The position numbers and the translations under genes are program-made. Below are positions 38,498-51,439 of a DNA stretch of 64,000 nt, in pieces (the first letter of the stretch is position 1; each line of letters begins with the position of its first letter). The stretch comes from Druceiella hillmani (lineage: Eukaryota > Arthropoda > Insecta > Lepidoptera > Hepialidae): contig JAYKKI010000138.1 of NCBI GenBank assembly GCA_039881145.1, positions 2,844,001 through 2,908,000 on the forward strand, read 5' to 3'. Under the pieces are notes generated by a model. The model made no database searches. It was not told the origin of the DNA and saw only the letters and a list, made by a program, of their open reading frames with translations.

Positions 38498-38655
38498 TTT
38501 TAAAAAAAAGTTAAGGAAAAAATATTTAAAATATAATACAAGAACTTTTTTAACTACTATAGAAATATTGTTATATTTAGTTCAATACACACTTAGTCAT
38601 GTAATTTTCCTCGCTTAACTTTGTAAACACCAATTCACTTTTCAATTTACAGTAA

Positions 38656-38886
38656 ATTACAACTTTGTTTGCACGATTATTTTTTCGCAATTTCACTTTT
38701 TTTTACTACATCTTCTTTTATTTTAAGTTTCAACCTTTATTACCCATTTACGTGAGTTTGTGTGAGACGTTGATGGTACACAAACCCCCAAGTGTTAATC
38801 TCAGTGAAGTGCTTTTATCAAGCGAGCTCTTTGAGTTCACGTGTGAAAGCGTCAGCAGCTCGGGAGCTTTTATCGATTTTGATTGA
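38656..38886 (+). other. open frame shared by both duplication copies (E1 member)
   Basis: Open for 76 codons and ending at the same TGA as the homologous frame in E2 (46566-46835). Shared residues include IYVSLC, SVN, EVLLS and SSGAFIDFD before the stop, and a 15-bp length difference between the copies keeps the frame. Against coding: there is no conserved ATG, similarity continues past the stop codon without a drop, and acceptor-like sites at homologous positions give different phases. I consider coding possible but unproven. Confidence 0.3.
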
Positions 38887-39648
38887 GAGCTTCCGGCGTC
38901 TCGTTTTGGGTGTCTTATTATTTATTCATTCGGATACAACTAAACATAAAATGTGCATGCAACATGATTGAACGGCCTTGTTATATTTTTTATTTTGCGA
39001 GTAGGGACGAAAATCAATAAGTTTATTGTGTTGCATAAAATTGCTGTTCTATAAATAAATGAGGCATATTTGTTTTAACATTTTTTATATTATGAAAAAT
39101 CAAGCGATTAATTTTTTTGGTACACCATACTTTTTTATTTAACATAGAACTTCGTAAGATTAAATAATAGAGTTTTTAAAAAATCATAAGTTTTCAACGA
39201 TATTTTCAACCAAAAGAATCTGAAATAGATTTTAGATTGAAGAAATATTATTAAAAAAAACTCGATCCCTATTTTCTAAACGGTTTATAAGTTTTACGGA
39301 ATATAAGTTAAGATAATAATTTGGTTCCATATTGAGCATCGATATTCAATAGCGCATGCGGAAGGTTAACGCCGTAAATGCAAAGTGATAGAGATTCCCC
39401 GATTGTGAAAAGAATTCCTAAATTGTATTTTTGAGAATTAATTTTTATGAACCTTTTACGTTTTATTCAACTTATATTTAAAAAAAAATCATTTAAGTTC
39501 AAGTATAACTCGCGCTACAAAGATTTTAAGGTATGGACTTAGATAAATATGAAAGTTTAAATATCTAAGTGTATATAGTAATTCTATTAACATTTTTGTA
39601 AGCCTTATAATTAGATGTTTTATATTTTAGTTTAAAACTGAGAAAACT

Positions 39649-39942
39649 ATGAGTAACATGCGGTTACGAACGGTATTAATCCTGACACTAGCAATGTATA
39701 ATAATATATCAAAACCACCCTACATACAACTTGCGCACGGATTTGCCAGCATTTGGTCATGTCAACTGGGTCAGGGCGATCAGGATGACTTCATTGAGAC
39801 TGGGTCAAATGCGTCTCAATGGATACATCGCGGATGCGGTTCAATGACTTGTCGTAATATTTTAATTAGATCCTTAATGATATTAATGTCATACTTGTTT
39901 ATGAGCAAGCGACAGAAAATTAATCGGCTAACAAAAATATGA
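39649..39942 (+). CDS. hypothetical 97-aa ORF, ATG start
   Basis: A true ATG (39649) opens 97 codons through the GC-richest part of E1. The N-terminus (MSNMRLRTVLILTLAMY) has a basic then hydrophobic pattern that could pass as a weak signal peptide. The middle is Gly/Gln/Asp-rich (SCQLGQGDQDDFIETG) with Cys residues (SCQL, GCGSMTC). No family is recognised. The block is absent from copy E2, so it is either inserted DNA or was lost there. A transposon fragment read in the wrong sense is an equally good explanation. Confidence 0.25.
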   Translation: MSNMRLRTVLILTLAMYNNISKPPYIQLAHGFASIWSCQLGQGDQDDFIETGSNASQWIHRGCGSMTCRNILIRSLMILMSYLFMSKRQKINRLTKI

Positions 39943-41200
39943 GAGAAAATTTATTTTCAACATTTTTGACTAAAACCTATTTCATGTAAAATTGCTTAAT
40001 GGATTGGATGGAACTTGGATTCTCATTTTCAGAAAATCCGCGGAATTCAAAATTCTACTTATTTTGTATAAGTAATCACCGCATTTTAACAGAAATTTAT
40101 TTTTTATTTATTTCTTTTTATTTGACGTTTTAAAAATTACTGGGAAATTATTATAATCGGTCTCATATTGCGTTGATTTTAAACTAATTTCTTAAAATCT
40201 TGCTAAATAACTGTACAAGTTTAGGTAACCTAATTAAATAATTGTGTATTCTAATAAAATATGAATATGTAATTTAACTAAAGAATAATTTCACTTTATA
40301 TATAACAAAATACACATAATTTGTTGAATAAAGTAACTAAAAAATTATTTTAATTTGATTTGGTAATAAAACAAAATACCAAAATAAATTTTAATTGGAC
40401 ATTTTTAAACGGAAGCATCGCTATTTAAATACAATGCAAGTAAGGAAGTGGCAAATGAGGAAGAAAACAATAAAAAATCTTACGAACCAAAAAAAACAAC
40501 TTAATAGGTCCAGAGGGGAATGCCCACGCCACTATGGACCGCAGTATCGTGTGGATAGTATTCAGGTCTCGTTGAAACTTATTTTCTTGGATTTAATCCG
40601 CATATAGAAATAAGAAAGTATCCTAGTGTAAACCTCGGGAATAACTAAATATTGACGATTGAATTTGAGTGATGTCTTTGACGCTCTGTCACAATTATTG
40701 CAGTATTGTTTGATATATCGCATAGTATGACACTTTAAATAATAAACATAAGTTTATAATATTTCGTATAATTCGTACGACTCTGACACGTTTATTCAGT
40801 TTGAAGTGGGTTATTTCCAAGATGAGGAACACTAATATAGAACATTAAAATAAATACAAATAATATGAATCAAAATATGTTTTATTTATAATTTGAACCG
40901 TAATACATATTATTAAACATACTATACTTTACACTAAGGTTAGGTTTTTGGGAGTTTGTTTTTGATGATGTCATTGGTTGTGACTAGCCTTTAGACAACA
41001 CTTTAAGAAAGTCGTATAGTGTTCAAATGACTAGATTTTTTTGATATTGTGATTAAACATAAATTATTGAATCAAACTAAATCATAACTGTAAATAAAAA
41101 TAACAAACAATTACAAAAACAATGTCAAAACAAATATTTCCATGATACAAAATCCACCTTCTTCCCCTTTACAATTTGCCGCTCGACTTTACTCATTCAT

Positions 41201-43739
41201 TTGGCGATTTTTTTTTAATTATTAAATTCGCTTACAGAGATGCAGATTACTACATAATATGGAATACGTTATTAGAAACGAAAACGTGATTTTTCACCTT
41301 TATTAAAAGAAGATAATGATTTCGAAGAAAAAAGGCTGAAAGCTCATAATGATTTCGAAAGAACGCTACTTCAAAATAATCCGATGTTTTCATATTTGAA
41401 ATTCATATTTTTCATTTAAATAATTCTCATAATTTTCATAATTTTCGAATTCGATATTATTTGCTGACAATAATTTCATCACGTGTCAAGTTGTAAATAA
41501 ATAAAAGTATTGTTTTTGTCATTCCTTTATCGAATCTACAATACAGAAATAACCTTTTGTTTTCTGTTGTTTTTTATTTTATGATGGACTATTCATGCAC
41601 TCTTGCGGATCTTCATCAAGAACCGTTTGACCAAGTTGATAAAGAAAACAGTCAAACAAACACAAGCGTAATTATTAAATACTCCATTACTTTAATAAAT
41701 TAATATTTATATCGTAATATTAATAAAAGGGCAGCAAAAAAATACAATATTAATTTTTTTGTCCGTTCTGTGGATTTTGTAAAATCTGGTGCTATTATAT
41801 TGTATATTAAAAGGAAAATTGTATTTTTTTTACTTAAAAAAAATATAATTTTTTTTATACGTAAACATGTCTTTTATTTATTTCTTTATATATATTATAA
41901 TAAACTAATCAATAATTAAAAATTTAATTTCACACGCAATGCATAACAAGCTTCACTTCTGTTAGGTGTCCCATGAAACTTCAGTAATTTTTTTATTACA
42001 AAGCCGTACAGTAAATCTTAGTCATGTCTTCTGTTGTACCATTTTATAGCGCCATGGTTGTCTTATTAATTTTTAGGCTTTTGTCTGTCGGTCGATCGTT
42101 GGCCTTCTCAATAATAGCTATAATATTCTAGTGTTAATCCATATAGTATCAAGAACAGATAAAAAGACACATATTTGAAATTAATGTCAAATGCTATTAA
42201 TATAAAATGGTTTACAGTCCATAATCAATGCAATTCAAACTTATGCCTCGATGCAATAAAAAAATACGACCTTTGAAATATTACGCACATTCATACTGTC
42301 TCGATTATTAAAACAACTAAGAATACTCGTACTTCCAATTGACCTAAAATCTTAAAATTTGGTACGAAGTAAGATTAATCACGAATTCAATAATCAACAA
42401 TTATAATTCAATGTGAAATTATTACGTGATGAGTTAAATTGTTTAATTCCACGATTTTCATTTTATTTAATTTTTATTTATTAATTTTAACGCATAAAAT
42501 TGACACATATAGCGCTTATTTCTACAAGGACAGTCTCCTACGGTCAGCTAAAACGGCAGTCTGGATTCGTGCGACAAATAGTCTGGAATCGAACTTAAAA
42601 TCCCGTGATGCGCGGCGCCATTGAAATTCGTGAGTCTAGCACAACACGATAATCAAACTCAACAGATCCGGGCGACGACTTTGTGCTTTTAGTCTAATGA
42701 TATAATATAATAGCACGGAACCTTCGAGTACAAATGCATTCTATCCGCACTTGTGCTCTGAAGGAACTATTCAATACAAAAAAAAATTAAGTATAGAAAA
42801 ACTATATACAGTCACATTTAAACATACACATAAATTTATTATATATTGAAAAACAATAAAGAAAGGGGCGATAGGCGATTACGAAAAGGAATCATGCATA
42901 AGCAAATCTATATGCAGGCAAACTTGAATGCCGGAATTAACGGTGCATGAGGAATCAAATTATTCCACAATTTAGTAACGTGCAAAGTGAAAGAATATTT
43001 GGAGAAGTAAGTATATTATTTGGAAATCAGTGAAAAAAATATTTATTATCAATACCACACTAATTTGAAGAAAACACTAACAACCAATTAGAAAATAATT
43101 GTTTGTTTATTATTTCGTATAAAAACAGCTTCTCTGATTAATGAGAAATAATTTTATAATTAAAATAATACAAATGAACATTCCAAAATGTGTAGATCAG
43201 GAGCTATACGTAGTAAGTGGGTGTATTGAAAATGTGCCGGGTGCATTATAGAATCAAAAACTGGTACCCATATATGTTATGATACGAAAATATTAAAAAT
43301 AACGGGCTATGATACAAAAATATTTAAAAGAATTTTTGATAATAAGAAAATGTATAAAAAATTCTAGAATGCATATAATTATTTATTGCAGATCTTTTTA
43401 AAAGTGTTCTTGACATTATAATAGAGAACTATACTGTTGAGAACGGCTTTAATAAAGTAGCTGTAAATAATTACGCAAAAAGTTATTAAAACCAAATGTG
43501 TTCATGGATAATTTTTTATCAGAGCAAATTTGGGATGATTGGCTAGTGTAAAATAAAGTGTAGGAGTATGTGAATGAATTAAATAAGGTTCCAAAACTGT
43601 AAATTCTCAACTATATAAAAAAAAGTTTATAATCATTTTAACATACATATAATATATTTACCATAAGGTAGGACATTCACGAACTCTGAGCAATGAACCG
43701 GTGCTTACTTGTTTATAAATGTGCATGTGAAGTAAATAA
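41201..43739. other. spacer between the two segmental duplicates
   Basis: AT-rich DNA without a supported gene. 41870-41970 resembles 37410-37530 (shared TTAAAAATTTAA-TTTC-ACTATGC-TAA-AA-CTTC-CTTCTGT order), hinting at a further small duplication. A GC-richer patch lies at 42525-42730. A repeat TATGATAC-AAAATATT occurs at 43277 and 43308. Confidence 0.45.
42525..42730. other. GC-richer patch with a 61-codon ORF upstream
   Basis: Text such as GATGCGCGGCGCCATTG (about 42607) and GATCCGGGCGACGACTTTG (about 42665) contrasts with the flanks. An open frame at 42439-42624 runs into it, with a hydrophobic N-terminal part and a basic C-terminal part (SLESNLKSRDARRH). No family recognised. It could be an exon, a promoter-type CpG patch or transposon debris. 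Confidence 0.25.
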
Positions 43740-44101
43740 ATTTATTTTTTTCTCCAAATTGAAAATTCTTCCTGTAAGTGTGGGATAATACAATTAACAT
43801 CACCGCTCCCTTAATCCACTGTATACCTTTAAACAATTCCCATAAGCGTCAACTTCAGACACATCAAAGAAAAAGTCACAATTATCTATTTCTCCAACTA
43901 AGCTGGTCTATTCAAAACAAGATAAAAATATTCAAATTGCATTGTAAATCATACTCGACATCTCTCTTGAGATTGGTATAATACGTCCCTAATAAAAATT
44001 TACAATTTCTCATGATTGACAACGTCAACAAAGGCGATATGAAGTTCTAAGGAGGACCCTATCTGGCGAAATGGAGTTAAGGGCCAATAACCATACGTCG
44101 A

Positions 44102-44140
44102 TTTTCACCTCAGCGATCTCGATTTCATATTCCTCGATAA
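44102..44140. repeat. conserved island 1 of the segmental duplication (E2)
   Basis: Matches 36006-36044 almost completely (TTTTCACCTCAGCGATCTCG core). Confidence 0.7.
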
Positions 44141-44314
44141 AGTTGGCAGTCGTGTGTAGGTACGGAAAGGTATTGTGTAAATTTGATTTGAAAAAGTTTG
44201 TCTGTGCATTATGGATACGTGTATTAAATTATATGGGAAAATGAAGTCAAGTGTCGTCCCAATAAAGGAAAAGGGTTCGTTTTTTTAGGTGCATATTTTG
44301 CCGACGGGTTGATA

Positions 44315-44368
44315 GAATCAAAAAGGTTTTACGTCGAAGCGTTTGTATCTATTTACACTGTTAGGAAG
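44315..44368. repeat. conserved island 2 of the segmental duplication (E2)
   Basis: 54 bp, 50 identical to 36245-36298 (core TTGTATCTATTTACACTGTT). Differences are mostly C/T transitions. Confidence 0.75.
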
Positions 44369-45949
44369 CGTGTTTAAATTTTTTCGCCATAACAAAAGGA
44401 CATGACAAAATTGTGAGGATTTCTTAGTTCACTAAAGGGCTCACAAATTATTCTCACAAAAAATTTATTGACTATATTATTATATTTGCGTTTGTTTCTG
44501 AAGCATAACTTCTTCAGGATGAATAAAGGTCATATTGCCGCTAAAATAACCTTATGGCTCCCAATGTTATTTTCTCATTAATCGTCTTAAAACCATCCAT
44601 TGTTCTTGCTTACAAAGGACAAAAAAGTCAGAAAAATGACTTTCTTGATAGAAAAGTTGATAACAACTTTACAGACTCACACGGGCGATCAATACGGAAA
44701 TGGTCATTTCACTATGAACGCTACGAAGATATTACAAATAAATAGATAAGAGGTCAAGCAGAAAATATGAAATAAATAATTTATCACAAAAATCTAGAAT
44801 TAAAAAAAATATCCCAAAAATCATATACTTGTGATACAGCTGGCAAGCAAAGTATACTTTGGAAAAAACTTTGCGAACCGAAAAAGCTGCATATATTGAA
44901 AATTATATACAACTACTATCTCAATGGTATATGTACTTATGGAATGCATTATATCATATACTTGAATAAGATTTTTCAGTCGTTTTAATCTTTCAGAAAC
45001 ATTTCCCAAAATTTACCATTCAAACAACTTTGTACTCGTTTTAATAACAAAATATTTTTAAAATAAAATGACCAGAACTGAATATGTGAACTTGTTTTAC
45101 AACAAACCACTTGATCTGTGTATATAACTTCGAGGATTAAGTGAATGCAAGTAACTTTTTCTCCTTGCTTACAACCTTTTGCGATTGTTATCTCCATGAT
45201 GGGTGACGCCAGCAAATGCTGCGTGTTATTTAAATTTGTTACACGTTGACCAGAAAGTATACGTATTTTGACTTTTCTGTTTAAACTCTTACAATCGTTT
45301 AAATTTTTTTAAATTTAATTCTCAAAACAATTCATTAAATCGTGCATGAAGCCTGTATTCGATACCGCCTTCTATATTTATATTTATATATTTTAAAGCA
45401 ACTAAATAGGCCAGTATATCCCAGAACAAAAATTCACTTACCGGTCAGCTCGTTTTTTTTTTAAAAAGGTATTTCAGCGTATTACTATTATAATCAACTT
45501 ATTGTTGTATCCAAGCTAAAAAACTTTGAAAATTTGAAACTAAATTTATTTTACCTGAATATTTCCATTTGTAATAATTCTTTTTTTGTACCGCATCTTG
45601 GCTCCATCTTACATCATTTTCTAAATTTGTGTTTAAATTTTACAAATTTAAAAAATATTTTAGTCAGCTTAATTATTAATTTCTTGTTGTTTTCCATGAA
45701 GTAAATTTATTATGATAGAAGGCTATTCCTCCGATAGCAACAAGTTCACCAAAGTCTGAAATAAGTAAATACATTATCATCCTCGTAAATTAAAGTTTCA
45801 TAAGAGTATTTCCAAAACTGCCTTTCAATGTTAGTGACACAAATTATGATTATCCAATAATGAATTAACATATCCTCATTCAACCTGGATATAGGAAAAC
45901 AAATTGGAAATAGATAGATATCTATGTACATAAACTGTATTGGGTATTA

Positions 45950-46063
<114 letters not shown>

Positions 46064-46565
46064 TAAAAATTTATATTCGTCATGTGCGGTATCTACTTCA
46101 ATGTATCACTTATTACTTGAAAGTGTAATTAAAGGTTATAACATGCTGAATAGCTAGCAAGCTAGGTCAATTAGGAATTGATCAGCGGCAAGTTTAACAG
46201 ATAAGGGTGATTCGGATTAAAACGATTTCAAAGCAACACTTACCAATTAGCAATTAACAAAAAAAATAACCAAGGATGGAGAATTATTCTGGATAATAGT
46301 AATTCACGTCTACCAGATGATAGGCAAAACACCTATGTTAACGCTTAGCTACTATGTGACTTGTTTAAATAAATATTTTTTGACAGCTATAAAAATATCA
46401 TACAAATATTTATATATTCTCCATTCATTATCTTTAAGATGAGGATAATGAAGTTACACTTCAATATAAATAGTGTAGAAATTATTTTTAAATCACTACA
46501 TAAATATTGTTATATCTAGTTCAGTACACAGGTAATCATTTAGTTTTTCTTCCTTAACATTGTTA

Positions 46566-46835
46566 ATATAAACATATCTTTCAATTTACCATAAATGTAA
46601 ACATGGTTTTACAGGTTATTTTTTTGCATTTCACTTTTTATTATCTTCTTTCATTCCAAGAGGTCTACTTTTGTTGTCTATCTATGTAAGTTTATGTAAG
46701 ATATCGTTGTCATTTAAACACCACAGTGTTAATATTAATGAAGTGCTTTTATCAAACTGGCCTGTGCGACGAGTGCCTCTCGAGTTCACGTTTGAAAGCG
46801 CCGACAGCTCGGGAGCTTTTATTGATTTTGATTGA
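46566..46835 (+). other. open frame shared by both duplication copies (E2 member)
   Basis: Open for about 90 codons, ending in SADSSGAFIDFD and the same TGA as the E1 frame (38656-38886). No Met codon occurs anywhere in it, so it could only be a terminal exon. In the IYVSLC segment four of the first six codons differ at the third base only. Elsewhere changes are mostly non-synonymous. Confidence 0.3.
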
Positions 46836-47404
46836 GCGCTTTTGGCAGCTCGCTTTAGGTGTCTTGTGATTCATTCATTTGTACAAACTAAATATAAACC
46901 ATACATGCAAAGTGAGTGAACGGCCTTTGCATTGTTTATTGTTCAATGTGGGAAAAAAAATCAATCAACTTATTGTGGTGCCCATAAATGTTGTTCTATA
47001 AATGAATGAGGTATAATTACAAATCTATTACTTTTTTCGGATACTATACTTTTTTTATTTAAAATAGGCCTTCGTAACATGCAACTCGAAATATCATTTG
47101 AATTAGTTACGAGTGATATATTTTTAACGATATTATCGGGCAGTATAATCTTAAATAATTTTTAGATTAAACAGATCTTGAAACACTGAAAACCTCAATC
47201 AATAAATTTTTTGAAGCTTTAAGAGAATGAAAGTTAAAATAAAAATTGGAATCCGCGCGAATACCCTCTTAAAGTATTTTGCAAAACATTCGAAAGCTAA
47301 CTCCGTAAACAACAAAATAATGAATGTCCACTGGTTATTAAAAGAATTGGTAAATTATATCTTCAAGAATAAATTTCCTCCTAATGGCCTATAACTTATC
47401 CTAA

Positions 47405-47900
47405 TCACTTTGAATCCGGTACATTAAAGTGAAAAATGGAACGCTTACAAACTGACTCACATGTTTGTCTGCCATTTCGCCTGTCACAGCCGATTTTGTC
47501 AGAAAATATACGATATAGAAAAGTGAAATTTGACGTAGTGACAACTTATTGTTCTACATAGTTTGCACTAACTAACATTTTCATAATATTTATGCGTGAG
47601 AATATGTTAAAGAAGGTTAATGAAATACTAATTTTATTACACTTTATATATTACCTAAAGTATCAATCAAGAGTTTTTTATGACGAATACAAAAATATTT
47701 TTTCATTACTTTAAATTCATATTTGAAGTTATATTGTAAAAAATGGGACCATGGGTCATTTTCCCTACACCCTGTTTTCCAAAACTATTGAACTAAATAT
47801 CATGTTAAAAAGAGGGTTTGTAAAATTTAAATAGAAAATTATAGCAATTTTCCTAAATCCCATATTTTTGAGATATACACCATTTTTATACGCGTGTGAA
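47405..47900 (+). mobile_element. dispersed repeat fragment, 'GGTAC...GTCTGCC...CACAGCCG' type
   Basis: CCGGTACATTAAAGTGAAAA, GGAACGCTTACAAACTGACTC, GTTTGTCTGCCATTTCGCC and GTCACAGCCGATTTTGTCAG follow the order of the dispersed insect repeat also seen at 32.36 kb. Present in E2 and not at the equivalent place in E1 (39480-39960), so it was inserted after the duplication. Noncoding. Confidence 0.5.
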
Positions 47901-47933
47901 AGACATAGCCGACGATATATTTATATTGCCAAA

Positions 47934-47937
<4 letters not shown>

Positions 47938-48006
<69 letters not shown>
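47938..48006. repeat. (TA)n microsatellite
   Basis: TA repeats with one AATA interruption at about 47971. A smaller AT run follows at 48027-48040. Confidence 0.95.
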
Positions 48007-48009
<3 letters not shown>

Positions 48010-48045
48010 AATCATTTAATACAAGCATATATATATATATCATTA

Positions 48046-48123
48046 CATACACTTAGGCACTTATAAATATTAAAGGATACATAGTAATGTATCCTTTAAT
48101 ATTTATAAGTGCCTAAGTGTATG
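48046..48123. repeat. perfect hairpin, 37-bp arms, 4-bp loop
   Basis: 48046-48082 and 48087-48123 are exact reverse complements over 37 bp around the loop AGTA. It is the longest perfect inverted repeat in the window, directly downstream of a TA microsatellite, and is absent from the homologous copy E1. Such a structure is normally unstable in DNA, so its perfection implies recent origin. Confidence 0.97.
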
Positions 48124-49600
48124 CAACAATCTCCTAGTGTGAAGTCTATCGCACTTGACAGGTCTTTTATTAATTTAATAAAAACAAAATCTGTTAAGTA
48201 CGAATAGAACTCACAGTATGAAATTCGAGAGCACACAAGCAGATGAATACAAATATTTAATCATTTGAGGTTTACAGCATTTTTACTAAACTATTTTAAA
48301 TATCATATCATAATCAAATTCTTCATATTTCATTTTCAGGAAATCCGAGGATAACGTTAGCAAAATTTTCATCTTTGATAAAATCCAATTATTGACTGGA
48401 GATCACCATAACTCAACTAATTTTAAATAAGTAATTACACATTATTAAACGACTTTTGTTGTAACTTGAAATTTTAAAAATCTCCATAAAATCAATTAAA
48501 TCCAATCCGAGTCGATCCAATCCGAATAGGCTTTTAACTAATATCTTACAACCTTCCTAAAAATTACATATAGGTAACATTTTTAAATATTACAAATGTT
48601 ACCTGTATGCATAGATTATTTAATGAAATATGATTAAATAATTTAGCTATAAATTAAATTTGATTTAAAAAAAACAATCTTGTAATAATTCGTCGAATAA
48701 AGTTTATAAAACTTTATTTAATTTTATATTATAATGAAATATTTCTATCAAAATTTTGATTGGTCAACAAGGATATTAAACATCACCATTTAGATAGAGT
48801 ACGAGTAAGTTACTGGTAGATAATGACTAAACAACGTATTGTTATGCTAAAATAATATCTTAAAATTTTCTGAGAGAAACGCACACGCCCCTATTGAAAT
48901 GATTACCGCACAGAAAGTGGTGGCCCCTCTTTGAAACTCAGTGAATTTTTTTATACTTAATTAACGCATTGAAGTATAAAATATTCCAGTGTTAACTTAT
49001 AGCATAATTAAATATTAACGATTGAAGATGAGTATAATCACGATTTTTTAATTAGTTTCTGATATGTCATGTAATATAATATTTGAAATCCCTTACTACC
49101 CACATTCAGAAAAATGCTAACTACGTTGCATAATAACCACAAGACTTCCAAAAAATCAAACAAATCAACTACTCGGGTACGTTTTTTTCAATTCGGGATA
49201 GACCGTCGCCAAGATATTGTAACGGATGTGAGGAATACTAACATGAGCAAATACATACAATTTGTACAATAATCATATTTCCTTTAAAGTATAAATAAAC
49301 AACAATACATACTGGCATGAAGCATGCGACACTCAATATTGACATTATACCTTTTCTTGGGGAGTTGTTTTATGACATTTCTTAAACTACTTTTTTCCTG
49401 TTGTCAAATAAGTCATATCATGTTCGTACAATAACTACACTTTTTAGTAACGACACTGAAAGTAACTTATTGAACAAAATGAAAACAGGTTCATAAAATA
49501 ACAAAAGAAAACAATATATACAATTATAAAACAATATCGAAACATACTTTTCTATGACCCTTCAGCTAACTTCTGCTACTTATTCATACTTATGAGTTTA

Positions 49601-50555
49601 ATCTATGTAAATGTTAGTTAGTTTAATCTATGTATATTTTTTTGAAAATTACTTCCATACCTAATAACGAGAAATAAAGGAACAATTCTCTCTATATTAT
49701 ATCTATAATGTGTTTTTTATCGGTATTACCGCTTCAAGTATATGTCTCTCGTACGTATATACTTTATCGAAACCAATATAACCTTTATTGCTAATGGCTA
49801 CAAATAAACAAACATTTAAAAATAATTTGTTCACTCCGGTAACACTGTGCTCAAAACCCGCATTAATCTCACAACTTCTGATCCAAGCATGTTTTTGCAA
49901 ATGATAAGAAACCAATTTCTAATTACGGTAGCCTTCTCTATAAACGTTAATAAAGCAAAATTTAGGCGCTCAAAATTGTAGGTTCAGAACATGTTTTTCA
50001 CATGGAAAATTTTCAGTGACTCTTTCACGAGTTCGTATTTTATGTTAAAGATACATAGAGCCAAAAGGTAAACAATGATCACGTTACCATTTCTAATATC
50101 GTTTTCATAGAAGTTTTGTAAACAAAAAGTTTATAAAATATAATGTGAGTAAGCCAATATCTGTTTTTTTAAAGTATAACAATTTTTTTACGATGAGATG
50201 TGTATAATTACTTTCCAAAATAAAATACTTTCATTTACTTATTTTTACATTACATTACCGTTCAGCGACTTGCGAGTTATTCGCACGAGCCAACTAGTAA
50301 TTAATAATGATTAAAATTATTTTGAATTTAAAAGCCTCCATCTTCCGGATATTTATTAAAAAAATGCATAACGAAGCGAAGAGGTGATAATGAACATTTT
50401 TCTTAAAAATAAGTTTACAATAATCTAAACTAATTTAACTTAACTTCACAAAAGATTGGTAAAATAAAAAAGTAATAAAAATAAGAGACAGTGCAAAGCC
50501 GTATAAAAGAGACACTAAATAATAGAATCAAGGCCATTGCAGAATTCTAAAATTG
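49601..50555. other. AT-rich noncoding stretch
   Basis: No gene supported. AGTTTAATCTATGTA is duplicated near 49593 and 49620. Confidence 0.5.
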
Positions 50556-50559
50556 AACT

Positions 50560-51370
50560 TTAGTCAAAACTGTCACATGAAGGGAACCGCATTCCTTTGC
50601 GGCGCGGGGCGTGCCGCCGAAACCGGCGCCGGACAAAATATGTCAGAATTCCGGTCAACGTTACCTTAAACATTTTAATTAAAATTGTGTTAGATGACTC
50701 ACCCTGATATTGCGACCGAATGAAACGCTTTTTCAAATAATTGTTTAACTTTTCCGTATAAGCGAAATATCGTTTATATCATGCGTAATTTTACAGTTCA
50801 ATGTCGCATAGTTATATCGGTTTGGGACAGCGTAAGCGACACCTATATTAAATTTGCATGTTAAAAGTGAACTGTAAAAGGAATATTTTCAATATTTTGT
50901 TATGAATTTTGACATAGATTAGTGTTTGGACTTAAAAATGTCAGTAAAATGCCGCTCAGTTTGGACATTCACAAATATCACGTCAGCAACTGGTACAGCC
51001 GCCATCTCAGTACGCAAACTTATTGAATTTGTTATTCACGATTAATAGAATCAATTTGTAATTGCATTAGCATCATCGTTATTTATCGCTTGCGTTCACG
51101 GGGAGATGAAATTAATGCCTTGTAGAATTTTTTTGGTTTCGTCTCGAAATTTGTGTTAAGTTCAGTTTTAAAATGGTCGGTTTATTTAATTCGTTTCGCT
51201 GAAGTAATTAGATAGTGAGTGAAACGGACGATAGTTTGAGGGTAGAATATCCGGCGTGTATGGTAGGTGACCGTCTATTGAAAGAAAATATTTTTCACTT
51301 GTCGCGGTGGAAATTCAATAATTACATGCAGAGGTTAGTTCTCTTTCGAAGTTCAAGGGACGTTAGAGCA
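50560..51370. promoter_or_regulatory. CpG-containing, compositionally balanced block; candidate conserved regulatory region
   Basis: The most distinctive unannotated block of the window. It opens with a very GC-rich core (GCGGCGCGGGGCGTGCCGCC at about 50600, then CGGCGCCGG), rare in this DNA. About 700 bp of high-complexity sequence follows, with repeated TAATTAG/ATTAAT homeodomain-like words and GCCGCTCAG, TCACGTCAGC and AAGTAATTAG-type sites. All frames are closed, so it is not a coding exon. A polypyrimidine tract with TTTCAG lies just past the end (51396-51408). It may be a promoter/CpG island or enhancer of a gene outside the window. Confidence 0.35.
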
Positions 51371-51412
51371 TTTGAAAGCTGATTTTTTGATTTTTTTTTC
51401 TATTTCAGTAAG

Positions 51413-51436
51413 GCAGCATGGATACCTCCATGCTGC
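51413..51436. repeat. perfect hairpin, 10-bp arms
   Basis: GCAGCATGGA at 51413-51422 and TCCATGCTGC at 51427-51436, loop TACC, immediately after an acceptor-like TTTTTTTTTCTATTTCAG. Confidence 0.85.
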
Positions 51437-51439
51437 TTC

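Larger units (their letters stand above)
35700..41200. repeat. diverged segmental duplication, copy E1
   Basis: Colinear with 43740-49600 (copy E2), offset about 8 kb. Matching points in order: 35790-35900 with 43840-43975; 36006 with 44102; 36245 with 44315; 38590-39160 with 46510-47080; 39350-39460 with 47290-47380; CATTTTCAG-AAATCCG-GGA at 40028 with 48333; 40625-40690 with 48990-49035; 40820-41035 with 49225-49420; 41100-41200 with 49490-49600. Divergence is high between islands. E1 alone has the LINE relic, the 36561 hairpin and the 39650-39870 GC-richer block. Confidence 0.75.

Noticed and set aside
42530..42660. Possible tRNA gene near GGAATCGAACTT
   Set aside because: No cloverleaf stems could be formed around the apparent T-loop-like word.
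44821..45215. Two overlapping minus-strand frames
   Set aside because: Different frames overlapping head to tail, no recognised motif, non-ATG start, no matching frame in duplicate E1.
49703..49915. 70-codon minus frame with protein-like composition
   Set aside because: Starts at TTG, no domain recognised and no splice signals.
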